Part shown: positions 48,340 through 61,921 of the stretch, in pieces | How the letters are laid out: the number at the start of each line of letters is the position of its first letter | Numbering within the stretch: position 1 is the first letter of the stretch | From: Episyrphus balteatus | Lineage: Eukaryota; Arthropoda; Insecta; Diptera; Syrphidae | Direction of reading: 5' to 3' | Assembly: GCF_945859705.1 (NCBI RefSeq) | Contig: NC_079134.1 | Span: 163,963,718-164,027,717, forward strand | DNA: 64,000 nucleotides | Translations under genes and position numbers: made by a program | The notes under the pieces: model-generated | Database searches by the model: none | What the model was told of the DNA's origin: nothing | The model's input: the letters and a program-made list of their open reading frames with translations, nothing else

Positions 48340-50180
48340 CGTTTAGAGTAGGATTTGTTGAAAGCAGATTTTTTTTTTTAATAAATGTTTCAAACTATTA
48401 AAAAATTCATAGCAATATTTTTGAAAATCTGTGAGCATGTTTTATACATAAAATTATTTAGAAAAAAAAAACTTTTCTAACGACCAAATTTTTTGTGTGT
48501 GTGTGTGTTTTTTTTTTTAATTTTGGTTTAACTTATTCAGTTTAAAAGCAGTTTTTTGTTATTTGCGGATATAACGGTGGGTATAACTTGTCATCAAAAT
48601 TATATTTAAAAAACCTAAAAAAAAATCCCCACATCTATACTTTTTAATATGCAGATAAATTAAATTTCTTAACAAATGTTTATTTTGTTTTTCTTTGATC
48701 ATTAAATTAATGTTATAATTTAATTTTTTTTTTAAGTTTTTGAAAAATATGATAAGAAGTTGAAACCAATTCAACATATCAATCAAAAAGATTTATCTGA
48801 CTTCCTTGAGCCTAAACGTCACAAATAAATTCTTCTACAGTTATAACAAAACAAATTTCTTACTAAATTATTACTGTTATTATAATGTGAATAATGCACC
48901 TAAAAATAAATCATCTCTTATAAACACACCTAAAGATGGGATTTCCTATTCTTAATTCTTCATTCCAAAGAAATTCTTAAACAGTCATCATCATCATTTG
49001 CATTATGAGATGATGGCAGATTGACGGGTATAACCTTCTTGATGGTAGACATTGAACTTTATGGAAATTCTTTGCTGACTTTTATTTGCTATGGTTTAGT
49101 TGATCTGCAATTATTAATCGTGATCGTATAGAATTGCCTTACCTATTCTCTCTGTCACATTAAAATATTTTTCCATAATAAAAGACCGGGAGTGTTTGAT
49201 GATGTGCTTAGGCCGAGATATGATAATGAAGCTTGATAATAAATTGATGATACTTCTAAAGGAGGCTTATTTATTGAAAAGTGTTTGAAAACTAATAAAA
49301 ATCAATGGATTTACTTTTTTCCTTCTTTTTTCTTGATTCTTTCAAGGAGTTAAAAAAGTCACTTTTACCATTAAGAACTCTTTAATAAGGTTAATGCGCC
49401 TCAAAACCACCCTGTTATTCAATAATGAGATCACATATTTTATTTAGCATTTTATGCTAATAAAATTCAATTGTTTTCCAATCGAACATTCAACGAGACA
49501 AAACGTGGTCAAAAGGATTTAAATTTAATAGCTACTCTGAACAAAATACCTGAAACAAAAGGTGACAGGTTAATGAACGTTTGTAAAATATACCAAAAAA
49601 TTAAATGTGTTAATAAATTTAAACAAATTATAACAAAAAAAAAAATAAAAAAAAAAAAATAACTTTAAGCCCATTTAAGGAAATAACAAAATTTGTCGTA
49701 CTTTGAACTTTTAATTATTATCATTTAACGATGCATGAACATTTCGTTAGCTTGAATTACTGGTCAATATGAATGCAAGAATTTATTATAAAGAAGTTTT
49801 AATAAAAATTACACAAAAGGTTATGACCGAAACAATAAATTATAATTTATTACTGCTGACCCCAATAAACAATAATTTATAATGCAAATTCTGTACATTG
49901 TAAAATAAAAAAAAAAAAACACCAAAGTTTTGCTTTAATAATGTTATTGCTGTGTCTTTAATGTTTAAGATGTTTAAGGAAAAAATGTTCAGTTTTCACA
50001 CCGAAAAGAGTAAAAAGTGAAATTTGCTCTACTAAGCCATGGAGTTAAAAGATTTTTGAAGAATGTTCTTCTGTTGAAAAGCTATTTGAGCACTAAATAA
50101 TAATCATTTTTATCTAAAAACAAATAGACCAGTGCCAATCCGGTTTTCAGAAGGCAAAAGTTGAGCAAATTATTAGCAGC
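48340..50180. other. AT-rich stretch without recognised genes
   Basis: Only homopolymers and a short GT run (48496-48508) stand out. Confidence 0.4.
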
Positions 50181-50183
50181 ATA

Positions 50184-51730
50184 AGGGTGGTGGGAAAATT
50201 TAGGATATATGGTATATGAAAAGGGAAAAATAAATTGCCCACAAAAAAATTGGGGGAAAGTGGGGTGGGTGTCAAAATTCATGGTTTTTTACAATTTCTG
50301 TCAAAATTAGACGTCTTATCGAAAAGAGTCAAATGCAAAAGTTGTAGGTAGTATAAATGTCTACAACTTTTACTCAAACAATTTTTTTCTATAACCTCAA
50401 AAATATTGAAAAAAATGCAAAAATACGATTTTTTTATTTTTTATTTTTATCTTTTACAAAAATAGTTGGATTTTAACAAAACTTAGTTAAAAATTACTTT
50501 ACTATGTTTTCTATCTATTAAAAATGTTTTTTGATCAAAAACTTAATTTTCGGATTTTTGACGAATTTAATTTGAAAAAATAGCCTATTTTTCAATCAAA
50601 AAAGTTACCGAAAAAATGTTTGATTTTTGAAAAGTTTGGAATGCAATTATTTAGCTTAAAATCGTTTTTTAAAGATTGTGTAGAAAAACTATACTTTTGT
50701 TTTAGAAAATATTGAGAAAAATTGAAAAGAACAAAAAAACGATTTTTAAAATTGATTTTTCCGTAAATGACAGAAATATTGGCGAGAAATAATTTTTAAT
50801 AGAAACCAAATTATACTTTTCTAATGGTCATTAACCTTTTAATTTGAATCAAGCACTAAAATAGCTCTAACGTGCAAAGTTTTTTGAGATATTGTATTTT
50901 GAACGTCCCAAACACTATTTTTCTGATTTTTTGCATGGTAATATGTCAAAAACGTGATGTGATAGAATTTTTTTGAATTCAGATTCGAGCTCAGCGCACA
51001 AAAAACCATTAGAAAAATATACTTTGATTTCAATAAAAATAACTTTTTGACTAGTGAAATCGAACGGGGCAGAAAAAATCGAATACCTTGTTCGATTTCA
51101 CTAGTCTTAAAGTTTTTTTTTTATAGAAATCAAAGTATATTTTTCTAATGGTTTTTTGTGCGCTGAGCTCGAATCTGAAGTCAGAAAAATTCTATCACAT
51201 CACGTTTTTGACATATTACCATGCCAAAAATCAGAAAAATAGTATTTGCGACGTTCAAAATTCAATATCTCAAAAACTTTGCACGTTAGAGCTTTTTAGT
51301 GCTTGATTCAAATTAAAAGGTTAATGACCATTAGAAAAGTATAATTTGGTTTCTATTAAAAATTATTTCTCGCCAATATTTCTGTCATTTACGGAAAAAT
51401 CAATTTTAAAAATCGTTTTTTTGTTCTTTTCAATTTTTCTCAATATTTTCTAAAACAAAAGTATAGTTTTTCCACACAATCTTTAAAAAACGGTTTTAAG
51501 CTAAATAATTGCATTCCAAACTTTTCAAAAATCAAAAATTTTTTCGGTAACTTTTTTGATTGAAAAATAGGCTATTTTTCAAATTAAATTCGTCAAAAAT
51601 CCGAAAATTAAGTTTTTGATCAAAAAACATTTTTAATAGATAGAAAACATAGTAAAGTAATTTTTAACCAAGTTTTGTTAAAATCCAACTATTTTTGTAA
51701 AAGATAAAAATAAAAAATAAAAAAATCGTA
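50184..51730. mobile_element. MITE-related foldback with a long near-perfect palindrome
   Basis: The left end (50184) has the GGTGGTGGGAAAATTTAGGA terminus of the 37130 family. From 50424 to 51730 the sequence is an inverted repeat with arms of about 640 bp centred near 51077. The inner arms read GACTAGTGAAATCGAAC and its inverse with a loop of about 25 nt. The expected second terminus is missing after 51730, so the palindrome may have arisen by inverted duplication. A transcript would form a very long hairpin. Confidence 0.8.
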
Positions 51731-51734
51731 TGAA

Positions 51735-52235
51735 AAATTAATCGATTATAACTTTTTTTGTTTTAACACATAGATGAATGAAATTTATACTGTAGGTAGG
51801 TAATAAAATAAACTATTATTTTACAAAATTTCAATTAATTTCAAATAGAAAATCAGTTTGAAATTTTGACCTGATTGACTTTAAAAAATTCCTACTACTT
51901 TTGTAGGTATCGTAGAAATATGATTGAAACGTCATATAAAAGGTTAAATAATAAGCTTTCAGATGATATAGAATTTATTATATGTTGTCATTTTAAAAAA
52001 TTGTGTTAAAAGAAAAAAAAATATTTTTTTTGCTTTTTTCATGAAAAATGATTGTTTTGAATAAATTATGTTTATAGTTTTTGCACATTGTAAAAATGTA
52101 AAAGTATGGCTTTATTCTTCAGGAAAATTTGTTAGCTTTTTAATGGTGCAATTTTTTTTTTTTCAAGAAAAATGATTTTTTAAGGTTTCACTTCAACCAC
52201 GTGTGAATTGCACACATGAATTTTTTTTTTTAATC
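51735..52235. repeat. Dispersed repeat, copy 1
   Basis: It shares many blocks with 60660-61455 in the same orientation: ATAACTTTTTTGTTTTAA, GAAATATGATTGAA-CGTCATATAAAAGGT, and TTTCACTTCAACCACGTGTG with TTGCACA following. Confidence 0.65.
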
Positions 52236-52239
52236 AGTC

Positions 52240-55200
52240 TAGTATACATATTTACCTACATTATAATTTTGTTTTGAATTGTTCTAAGTGTAAGCAGCTT
52301 TTGTATTGAAAATTTGGCTGAAATCAGGGATTTAAAAATCGCGTTTATTATTTTTTAAATTTTACTTTTTTTTGGCTTCTATTAATCAGAAGACAAAAAT
52401 AAAACTTATATTGGTTACAACAAACAAAATCTGGTCTACGAACCTTTTTTTTTTAAATTAATTATTTAAATATCTGATCTTTTCTTTAATACTTCATGGT
52501 AAAAAGTCCAATATGTGAGTAATCCCACGCAAACTTGTCAGTCTTGTCTTTATTTTACTTTTTGTTTCCAACCAGGTTTAATCAGATAAATTTAATCAGC
52601 ACTTAAAGCCTTATTTATATTGCATTTTATTTACACGAGAGTGTCAATAGCCTTCGAATAGAGCTTCCGCCAACAATTCTGCTTAATAAAAGCCATACCA
52701 TAAGCAATATGGACATTTAAAACACCTACTTTAAAATATATTTAAATGTTTTTTACCTCTTAGTTGTAATATATTTGCGGGATGACTAAAAGTTGCATCA
52801 CTATTAAAACAGATATTTGTATTCATTTTTATATTCCTTATGATTGTATAGAATAGAAGACCACTAAAATTGATTCTAAATTCTAACTAACAATATTTAT
52901 CATCAACCACAAAAATATTGTGGTAGTATTTTTGCGTTCTTTCCACTATCCCAATTTTGACCTTGATTGATCTCACTAATTTGACCGGTAAAAGGTTGCT
53001 GACCTAAGTGACAAATAATTTAGTTTAACAAAAACAAAAAAAGATACAATTTTTTTTATTGAACCTACCCAATTGTCCCATTATCGAACCAAAATATGCA
53101 GATATAAACCAATTTTTTTTTTTTTTAAGCAACAACTTGTTTATTGATTTCTTGCTTTTGTTAACGCAAAAAATAAAGGTTCAAGTTTGTTGAGTCAATT
53201 TTTTTTAGAGTTAATAATAATTGTTCATGTATTGGTAACAAAAAATAATAAAAACAAAACTGCATTTAATCGAATTGTAATTCCAAATTAGTTCGATTTG
53301 TTATTTTAATGGTGTGACAAGTTGGAATCCTTGGAAATTACATGTGGGCTTGAATTGATCCGGAGTTAAGTATATGAGGTTTTACATCCTGCGGTTTCCT
53401 AAATTTAAATTATGATGTTGATTAAGTTGAATACACAGATGAAATTCAGTGCAATCAAGAATCCAATGGGGAAAGGGTGTTTTTTTGAGAATAGGACCCA
53501 TGAAGCATGTTTAAAACTTTGTTCACAAAAAAACCGACCACAATTATGTAGTATATTCTCAAAAATTCCGTATTCTTCAAACAAAATTACCCAATTTTAT
53601 ATTTTATGAATAAGCAGCTTAAAGTGACAACAATTAAAAAACACAACTCAATATTAATTTCAAAAGAATTTCATCATATCTGTTTTAACAAAAACTTTTC
53701 ATTTATCAAAAATAATTCACTTGTCACATAAATATACTCATCATCATGTTAGTAATTTTGAACGTCCTGTTGACGTTTCCAAATTATTGATATTTGATAA
53801 GAAAAATATGTTAAAGCTTCTGTTTAAAAATCATCAAATACCAGTTTTTTTTTTGCATAATATTCTAAAAAATTCAAATAACAGTTCTAGAGCTTACTAA
53901 TTTAATTTATGTTAATCTTGTACAAATTTGACGGGTATTTAAGAGTATTTATTAAGTATCAAAAACTTCTCTAATCAAAACTAATTACATTTTATCCATT
54001 TCAAATCAAATATTTAAAAAAATTAACATTAATTAATTTCTTATGCAAACTAGAAATTAATTTACTCTTTATAAAAATCTTCAGATTTAAATGTTTTTCG
54101 ATTTTATATTATTTGTTATTAATTTAAAATAATAAAATCAACCTGATTATTGTTCAAAAAATCAATAGCTTAGTTATAAATGTCAATGATAACATGTTAA
54201 AAGCATTTTTTTTTTAAATTTAAAACTGCATCGAAAAAGTCAGTTGATTTTTTTGTTTTTATTATTTTTTTTTTATAAAATTTTGAAAGTAGATTATTTG
54301 TCAAGAAAGAAGAAAAAAAAATAAATTGCATATTCATATTCAGACGACATCTAGTCAGTATTTTTTTTTCTGGTCCATAAATATCAAATCGTCGCCGATC
54401 AAGTGGTGAGCAAGATCAATGAAATTAAAAGTCAATAACCTGTATAAATTTTTTTTGTGGTGTGGTTTTAATTCAAATTGCATGATTAATACTTAATAAT
54501 TTTTAAACTCAATATTTTCCAAATAAAGTATATCACAAACCGCAGTGATTTAAAAATTCCAAAAAAATTAATCATCCCAGATGCTGAGTTGGCACAATCA
54601 GTCAAGGTCATATGGAATTTCCCTTTAACTATAAAAATTAAAACAACGAAATCACTAATTAATTTTGTTTACGGTTTCTCTCTCGAAAAACATTCTTCTT
54701 CGTCTTTTTATACGTATTAAGACCGGATTCACTTTTTGGCTGAATGGCCAACGTCCAAGTGTCCTCAGTGGCGCCAAATTAATATGTCTCCGGTGGTAAT
54801 TCTTTAAAAATTTAACACCGTCACAGTTCTGCCACTATTTCATGATGACGATGAATAATTAAAGGTTTTGTTTATTTATTTATATTTTTTTGTTTGTGGT
54901 CAGGTAAACAGTGGAATTTTTAAGAAACAAAAATGCCTTGAATGTTACGAATTAAAAAACATCAACAAACCTATTGATCGACATTGATGGAGTATATTTG
55001 TTTATGTTTTTATAATTATTTTGTTATGAATTTTATTAATGTCAATAAAATAAAATTATGCGAATCAGGAAAATTTTTTAAACAAATATAAGAGCATTAA
55101 ATATTTGCATAGATTATTAAAATTTTTGTTGGTAAAAGATTTATTTGATCTTTGCTTAATACGATACGATTACATATTTTAGAGCTACTGTTAGAAGGCT

Positions 55201-55360
55201 CGTCGCAAAACGCAAACAAACACAGGAAGTAGGTATGTGAACAAGTTTTTAGTTTAATAAGATCGACGCGATGGTCTTTTAGATATAGTGACAAATATTA
55301 ATTAAAAATTAAAATGAAGGAGAAATAAAGTTATGGATTCTTTATATTGATGCAAACTAG
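52240..55360. other. AT-rich gene-free stretch
   Basis: No ORF with coding character and no paired element ends were recognised. Confidence 0.4.
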
Positions 55361-55369
55361 AACTTAAAT

Positions 55370-55690
55370 TGAAATGGGTGGCGTTAACTACTACGCAGAC
55401 ACACAACAGGCACAGAGGAAACTTTTCATGACAATGATACTTGTTCAAACATTATGAACATAACAAATCTATAGATAACCCAATGTGTATGTGAAATAAA
55501 GATAAGACAGATTACCCTAAGCATACACTGACGGTTATCTACAGATAATTTACATAAGTAAGAATAGATTGATAAGAACATAGACATTAAGAATAGAAGA
55601 TAAGACTAGAAAATTGTATATATATAGTAGGAACGTAGTGAAATAAAATTAGTATTCATTCGACTTACAACCGAGTTTTACTCAATCATA
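55370..55690 (+). mobile_element. Possible solo LTR fragment
   Basis: TATATATAGTAGGAACGTAG followed by AATAAA (55643) and a CATTCGACTTACAACCGAG tail has the order TATA, polyA signal, R/U5 expected of an LTR. TG...CA ends and a target duplication were not resolved. Confidence 0.3.
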
Positions 55691-56036
55691 CTCTTGTACG
55701 CTTTGTTACTTCCATTAATTGATCTTTTTTGTTGAATTTTGTTTAAAACTACATACTTATTATTTTGATTGATGTGCCATTTTGAGGCAACTTTCGTTTT
55801 TCAAATAAGAAACAGGCTCAATATTTTCGAAAATATGAAGCAAATACACTGAGGGAAAAAAACGCAACGTAAAATGTAAAATGTTCAACGTTGATTTAAT
55901 GTTGAAAAAATTAATATGAAACTTCTTCAAAATAAAATTGAACCAACGCGTTGGTTACGTTGCAACGTAAGAAATTTTTTTATTTTTGTCGGACTTAAGC
56001 TTTTGTTGCATTTTATCACCCTAATTTTCAACAGTG

Positions 56037-56098
56037 AGATAGCACGTTGGTAAAGCATTCGCCTAGTAACCCAAGAATTGTGGGTTCGACACAGCAGC
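56037..56098 (+). repeat. tRNA-like sequence with a T-rich tail
   Basis: TAGCACGTTGGTAAAGCATT resembles a D-arm / box A and GTGGGTTCGACAC a T-arm / box B at near-normal spacing; TTTTTTC follows, like a polymerase III stop. The acceptor stem does not pair well, so it is more likely tRNA-derived than a gene. Confidence 0.4.
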
Positions 56099-56284
56099 TG
56101 CCAATTTTTTCTTTTTTTATTTTTAATAAATTGATGCTTTTTTTAAAAGTTGAAACAACTTTGTTTAAAAGATGTTTTATAACGTCAAACCACTTTAAAC
56201 TAACGATGTTCTACTTTGATTTTAAAATTTTAGTCTTCAACGCAAAATCATTCCGAAAAATAGTTGATTTTAAGTTGTTTTTTT

Positions 56285-56908
56285 TAGAGACGCCGCGAAC
56301 ATTGAGTTGGCCGAATACCGAATACCGAATATTCGGCCACGCTCCTCGGCCGAATACCGAATATTCGGCCGCCGAATATTCGGCCAAGGACACTCAGAAA
56401 AAAACGTTGGTAATTTCAAAAATTTTATACTTTGTCTCGAGAATAGATGTGGCTTAAAAAATTCCCAACAACATCGTATTGTATTGAACTACTTTTAAGA
56501 TATGTAAATGTCTGAACACACTACTTACTACTGCAAAGGTAGACATCCAAAATCGAATTATATATGACGACTGTTCGCCAAGATCGAACGGCGGACCCAT
56601 ACAAGTTATGGACAACACATACTACAAAATTTCATATTTTGACAACATTTTCTAAAGTCTACCTTTCTTCTCCTGGGACAAATGTTTACAGCGAAAGACT
56701 ATTTTTCGAAGCAGCAATAGTCTACGAAGATAAACGTAATCGTTTACTACCAACAAATGCGGAACAAATAGTTTTCATTCACCACAACTTGCCTTGGTAT
56801 GATAATTTAAGTCATTTCTCTTCTCCATTTGGTATTCCATAGAATACCAGAAAAATAGGCCGAATAGGCCGAATACCGAATAGTGGCCGAATGTTCGCGA
56901 CATCTCTA
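56285..56908 (+). mobile_element. Internally deleted hAT transposon with 8-bp target duplication
   Basis: Termini TAGAGACGCCGCGAACATT and the inverse of TAGAGATGTCGCGAACATT are flanked by GTTTTTTT on both sides (56277-56284, 56909-56916), an exact 8-bp duplication. CCGAATA / CCGAATATTCGG motifs crowd both subterminal regions, probably transposase-binding repeats. The only coding content is the end of the transposase. Confidence 0.9.
56564..56842 (+). pseudogene. hAT transposase C-terminal dimerisation domain remnant
   Basis: A 92-codon plus-strand frame contains YLSSPGTNVYSERLFFEAA, then DKRNRLLPTNAEQIVFIHHN and LPW. This is the hAT-family C-terminal dimerisation motif (S-x-x-SER-x-F ... RN-x-L ... 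E). The catalytic domain and N-terminus are absent, so it cannot be an active transposase. The frame itself is intact, suggesting fairly recent deletion. Confidence 0.85.
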
Positions 56909-57329
56909 GTTTTTTTCCCTCAGTGTAGTCTCTCAAAAAATGAGCTCTTAATATTAACATTTATAGGTGCCTTTTTCAAATTTTCTATTTTCCATATAAA
57001 TAACATAGGAAAAAACCATTTTATTTTCTAATTTTTGTAACTTTACAATAAGGCATTGTAAATATTAACTGTATATTCTTATAGTAATTGAGCTCTCTCT
57101 ACAAAATATCTTCTAGAATTTTTTTTCATAGAGTGATCCCATTTTAAGTTATTCAAACTTAAAGTTCAAAATAAATGAAATTATGGCTTTTTTGGGTAAA
57201 CTAATACTGATTGATTGAACATTTTTTTGTTGCAGCAAAAACCAAGATATACTTTTCTAGTGGTTTTTGGGTAGCTAACCCATTTTTTTTCAATTGAAAA
57301 ACGAAAGTTGCCTCAAAATGGCACAGCCT

Positions 57330-60300
57330 TATGTGCATATAAGTAAAAAACACTGTGATTTTTCTATGTTTCACGAAAATCAAAGAAAACTGGGTTGGAA
57401 TCGGCTAATGTGATTTTTGATCGTTGATAGTCACGAAAATTTTTTCATTTTTGAAAAAAGGACACTTTTTATCCGTTAAAGAGAAATAAAACACTTCCGT
57501 TCGTGCAAATGTTACACGCGACGACAATTTAGTAATAAATCAAATTCAAAAATTTTTTCCATTTTTTGGATCAATTAAAAAAAACCGGCGTGCAATAACC
57601 CGTGGTACTCAATGTTTAACCATAAAACAATTCAATTTTCAATTTTAAAAAGAAAACGTTCTAGAAAATAATGTTTCAAATAAGAATCCATTAATATAGC
57701 AAACAAAAAATCAACAGTTAATATATAATTTATATTAACAACTGAATTGTAGGTCGAATTTTCAAATCGCTATTTTTTACAAAATTCTGAACTTTGAAAT
57801 TGAAACCCAAAACTTGCACTTATTTAGTTTGAGGAGTCATATTTTGATGGCATATACATCTCTATAACAGGGATTCAAATGATTAATCTTGATCCGAATA
57901 ATAAGGAAAAAATATTAAAAAAAAAAAAATTATAATAAAAATAAGGATTTAAATATTTTAAATTTTTGTTTTCCTTTTTTTATACATATTTTATATAATT
58001 ACGATTCTTTTTCATATTTTTTAATTACAAAATGAGAGCTTAAATTATTCTTTTTCAACTTTACAAATAAAAGTTGGTTAGCCAAAACATCAGTTTATAA
58101 GTATTGTAAATGTTTTTAAAAATTAACACAATATTTGAAAAAAAAAAAAAATAAATGAATGAATACTTTTTACTAACAATATAGGTAGGTATACCACAAA
58201 CAATTAATTGATTCCCAAAACAATACTACATAATTTAATTAATTTAATTTTAAATGACATAAATGATACGATATGCATAAAAGGGTTAAGGAGTCTTTTC
58301 AAGCTTTCTTGCATCACTAACTGCTAGAAAATGAATAAAAAATAAAATTTCAAACATTCGTATGAATCACAAAAGTATCCAATTTTTTAAATTTTGTACA
58401 AAAAATTTTTAAGGATAACCTTATGTAAAATTAGCTCAACCACAAGTTTGTTGTATTTTTTACTCCCTAAAACCTATCTTTTTATTTTAGATATAAGTTT
58501 TCAGAATCAGCTAGTATTCAGTTCTTCTTATTTGAAAATTATGTAAATTTGTAGAAACTACGCAAATTTGAAGAAAGAAAATACGAAGCTTGTAGTTTTA
58601 AAATATTTGTATCAAAACAGTTTTTTGTATGTCTAAATTTACCTACCTAGTCTGCTAACATGGTGTTTTATTGCTTGATCTTTTATGTTAAACTTATTTA
58701 ATGGAATCAGTGATAGTTAAATCAAACTTGATAAACTTATTTATTGAAATAAATTGCCTAAATGTGTCGAACGCGAAATAACAAGAAAAACAACAAATTT
58801 AAAAACCTCTATTCTCAATTGCGTTTGCAATTCTAATACTATAACTGCATAAAAACTAAACATTTTTTATGATATTTTGAATTTTTCCGAATAAAATACG
58901 AGTACTTACAGTACCAGATTTGAAAGTTCAGAAATGTAGTAGCTAAAATAAGGCTTGTCCTAACCACCACGTCTTGATAAAATATTTCACAACAAAACAA
59001 ACTTGTATTATGTATACTCACAGACATTTACTTTCCTTTTCTAGATCAATTTATGCCATGTGTTCGATTGGTAAAATAAAAACACGTTCTTTAAGTCTAT
59101 CGATTGAGGAATAATTTAAACTATCCAAATGAAGAACATGACATTTGCATAAAATTAAAATACCAAAAATGTGTGCCATTTTTATGAATCATTAAAACCT
59201 CTCAAGACGTCATTATGAATGAAAATTAAAAAAAAAAAAAAAATAAAATCTGTTAACCAAAAAACATTCTTTGTTTCCAGTTCTTCATTTTCACAGAGCC
59301 TACAAAATTTATTGCTATTTACTGTCGCATATTGGTGAGATTAGTAAAAAGCCCATGTGGGCAATTAAATGCACTTAATTTCGGTCGGGTTTGTCTTGCA
59401 CCTTGCTGCAAGTTGTTGACCTTGGGCCGATTTATGATCGAGATATGCTTGGATTATCTTTCTCAACTTCCGGGTTGTAGTTTTTTTTATTTCCGAAGAT
59501 ACAAGTTAATCCTTTTAAGAGAGTACCGGAATTTCAATAAATTAAAAGAATTAAAATTCTTTTTGATAATCCCAAACATGACTTAATAATCATAATTGTT
59601 TTATGAGCATTCGCCAATCTGTCTGAGAGTGAAGAAGTTCTACCTTATATTGACATAAATCCTGAAAAAGTTCTTCCATTTTGATTGGGAATTGAAATGA
59701 GTGGGTATCCAAGGTTGAATTCCATTAAACCAATCTTTTCAAAAAGAATCTTAGAATTAGATCATTCAACTCGTTATTAGTGAAGTGAGTTGTGACTGAT
59801 GCAAATCAAATTCCCATTTAGGTCATTTTTTTTTTATTTTGTTTAATATATTTGAAGTTTTTTAAAACAAAAAAACTTGTTTAATTCTACCATAAAACTT
59901 GCTTTTGTTTAAATATTTTTTTTTTATTATTTGGTTTAAGGAAAACCGTTTAAGATGCATTCTTAGTCTGTTACCTAATCAATTCTTTCACTTAAATAAA
60001 CAACTTTCGCTTAAATTATGAACATGCACGATCCGTCTATATATTTGAAGTTTTTGATCTTTTAATTCCAATAATGGAATTTTTTATGACACCATAAAAA
60101 TTGAAATGCAAAACTTAGAGGATAAAGATTATATGACAATTAAAACAATTTTAAGCTTTTAAAGAGTTTTAATTGATTTTTATATTAAATAAAAGAAATG
60201 CTTTTGTGTCTGGTAAATGTGTAAATAGTAAATGTATACACGTAAATGTCGTTTCCATCGCCTGATTTCAATAACATAAAAGAGGATGCGTGAATAACAT

Positions 60301-60655
60301 TGGTAGATATGTTATTTACGATTGCATTTGTTTAGTGCGTGTAGCACGATAATAATAATATTTAGTTATTTATTTATTGCTTGCTCTTCAAGTTTAACTT
60401 GGAGAATAAATATAAATAAATCAATAGAAACACAACTTGAAGATGTCCGATCGATATATTTATTTCCGCGTTTTATAAGCTCAGAAAAACTCAGACAAAA
60501 TTAAAATGGTTTTGGTTCGACTTTTGCTCTTGGGCCTAACCAAAAGACCAGAAGAATCAAAGTTTTATAGAAATAAGACCTGGGTCCGATTTTTTTGAAG
60601 TGAAAACTTCTTTAGTATCGTAGTGATTTGAAACAAGATGAAACGAAAAAGCGAC
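57330..60655. other. AT-rich gene-free stretch
   Basis: No supported ORF or RNA gene. Confidence 0.4.
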
Positions 60656-60659
60656 ACGA

Positions 60660-61455
60660 AAAATCAATTGATCATAACTTTTTTGTTTTAATAGATAGAT
60701 AAATGGAATTTATACAGTAGATAGGTAATTAAATAAATTATGGTTGTGCAAAATTTCAATTAATGTCATATTCAAAATTCTGAGATAACGGTGAAAAGAT
60801 GTTCTTTTTCTAAACACGTTATATCTTTTGATCTAGAGCACATAACAAATTTATTTAACTTTAATACGCATGCTAATAATATAACCTTTAATTTAATATA
60901 TCACACATAACGGTGCGGTGCTCTACAAGTTATATAATCTTTAATTGAAAAACTTTAAAAATACCTCAAAACACTTGTGAAGATTTGTTGCCGATGACCA
61001 GCCAAAAGTAGAGGAAGTACCGTAATCTCAGTTTGAAATTTCGACATGGTTGGCTTTAAAAAATTCTTACTTTTTTTGTAGGCATGGTAGAAATATGATT
61101 GAAGCGTCATATAAAAGGTGAAATAATAATGATATAAAATTTATTATAGGTTGTCTTTTAACAAATGGATTTAATGGCGTTAGAAGAGAAAAGAGATTGA
61201 TTGTTTTGTTTTTTTTTATGAAAACTAATTGGGTTAAAAAATTTCTAGCTTTTTGTAGATGTTGTATAGACATGGTCGATATAAATATTTTGAGCTGAAA
61301 CAATAAGCTTTCAGATGGTATACAATTTATTGTAGGTTGTCATATAAAAAAAGTGATGGAATAAAAAAAAGTTATATTTTTTTGATTTTTTTCAAATGAT
61401 TTTTAAGGTTTCACTTCAACCACGTGTGAGTTGCACATATGATTTTTTTTAAACA
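60660..61455. repeat. Dispersed repeat, copy 2
   Basis: Direct-orientation relative of 51735-52235, with extra internal sequence (a further GCTTTCAGATGGTATA block near 61305). Confidence 0.6.
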
Positions 61456-61921
61456 ACAGTCTCCAAATTAGAATGAACGATTGCCCAATTAATTTATGCA
61501 AAAAACTAAAACTACTGGAGTGCCTATCTTTCGACTTTATAAAGACGAAAGTATAAAGCACTTCTTATTCCTAAATATGACAAAAAAAAACGATTTTATA
61601 TGAAAAAATGATTTTTGTTCGCATATTATTTCGCAGGTTCTTTACTTAGTGCTCAATTCCAACAAAGCTTTAAAGTTTTTTCTTATATATATATATTTAA
61701 TTTATTTGTTTTTGTATTTAAACTGTGCAATTAAAAAAAAAACATACATATGTATTTTAAAAATCTCTAAAAATCGATTTCTTCCTATATTTTGAGCGAG
61801 CCAAAGATATTAATTAAAATGAAAATTGTAAACGCAGGATTTATTTTTGATAAGTAATGCAACTTTTAAAAGCTATTACATTTGAAAATTCCATACATTA
61901 GCATTTTGACACACCCTACTA

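Larger units (their letters stand above)
55848..56927. mobile_element. TA-flanked MITE (CACTGAGGGAAAAAAAC ends) split by a hAT insertion
   Basis: CACTGAGGGAAAAAAAC at the left and its inverse GTTTTTTTCCCTCAGTG at the right are each flanked by TA, suggesting Tc1/mariner-type movement. Without the hAT insertion it would be about 450 bp. It includes a tRNA-like block. Confidence 0.75.
55773..57325. mobile_element. Outer inverted-repeat element (32-bp identical ends)
   Basis: 55773-55804 is the exact inverse of 57294-57325 (contains GCCATTTTGAGGCAACTTTC). Inside it lie the TA-flanked MITE and the hAT element. Internal sequence near 57240 (TATACTTTTCTAGTGGTTTT) resembles part of the palindrome arms at 51 kb. 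Confidence 0.75.
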
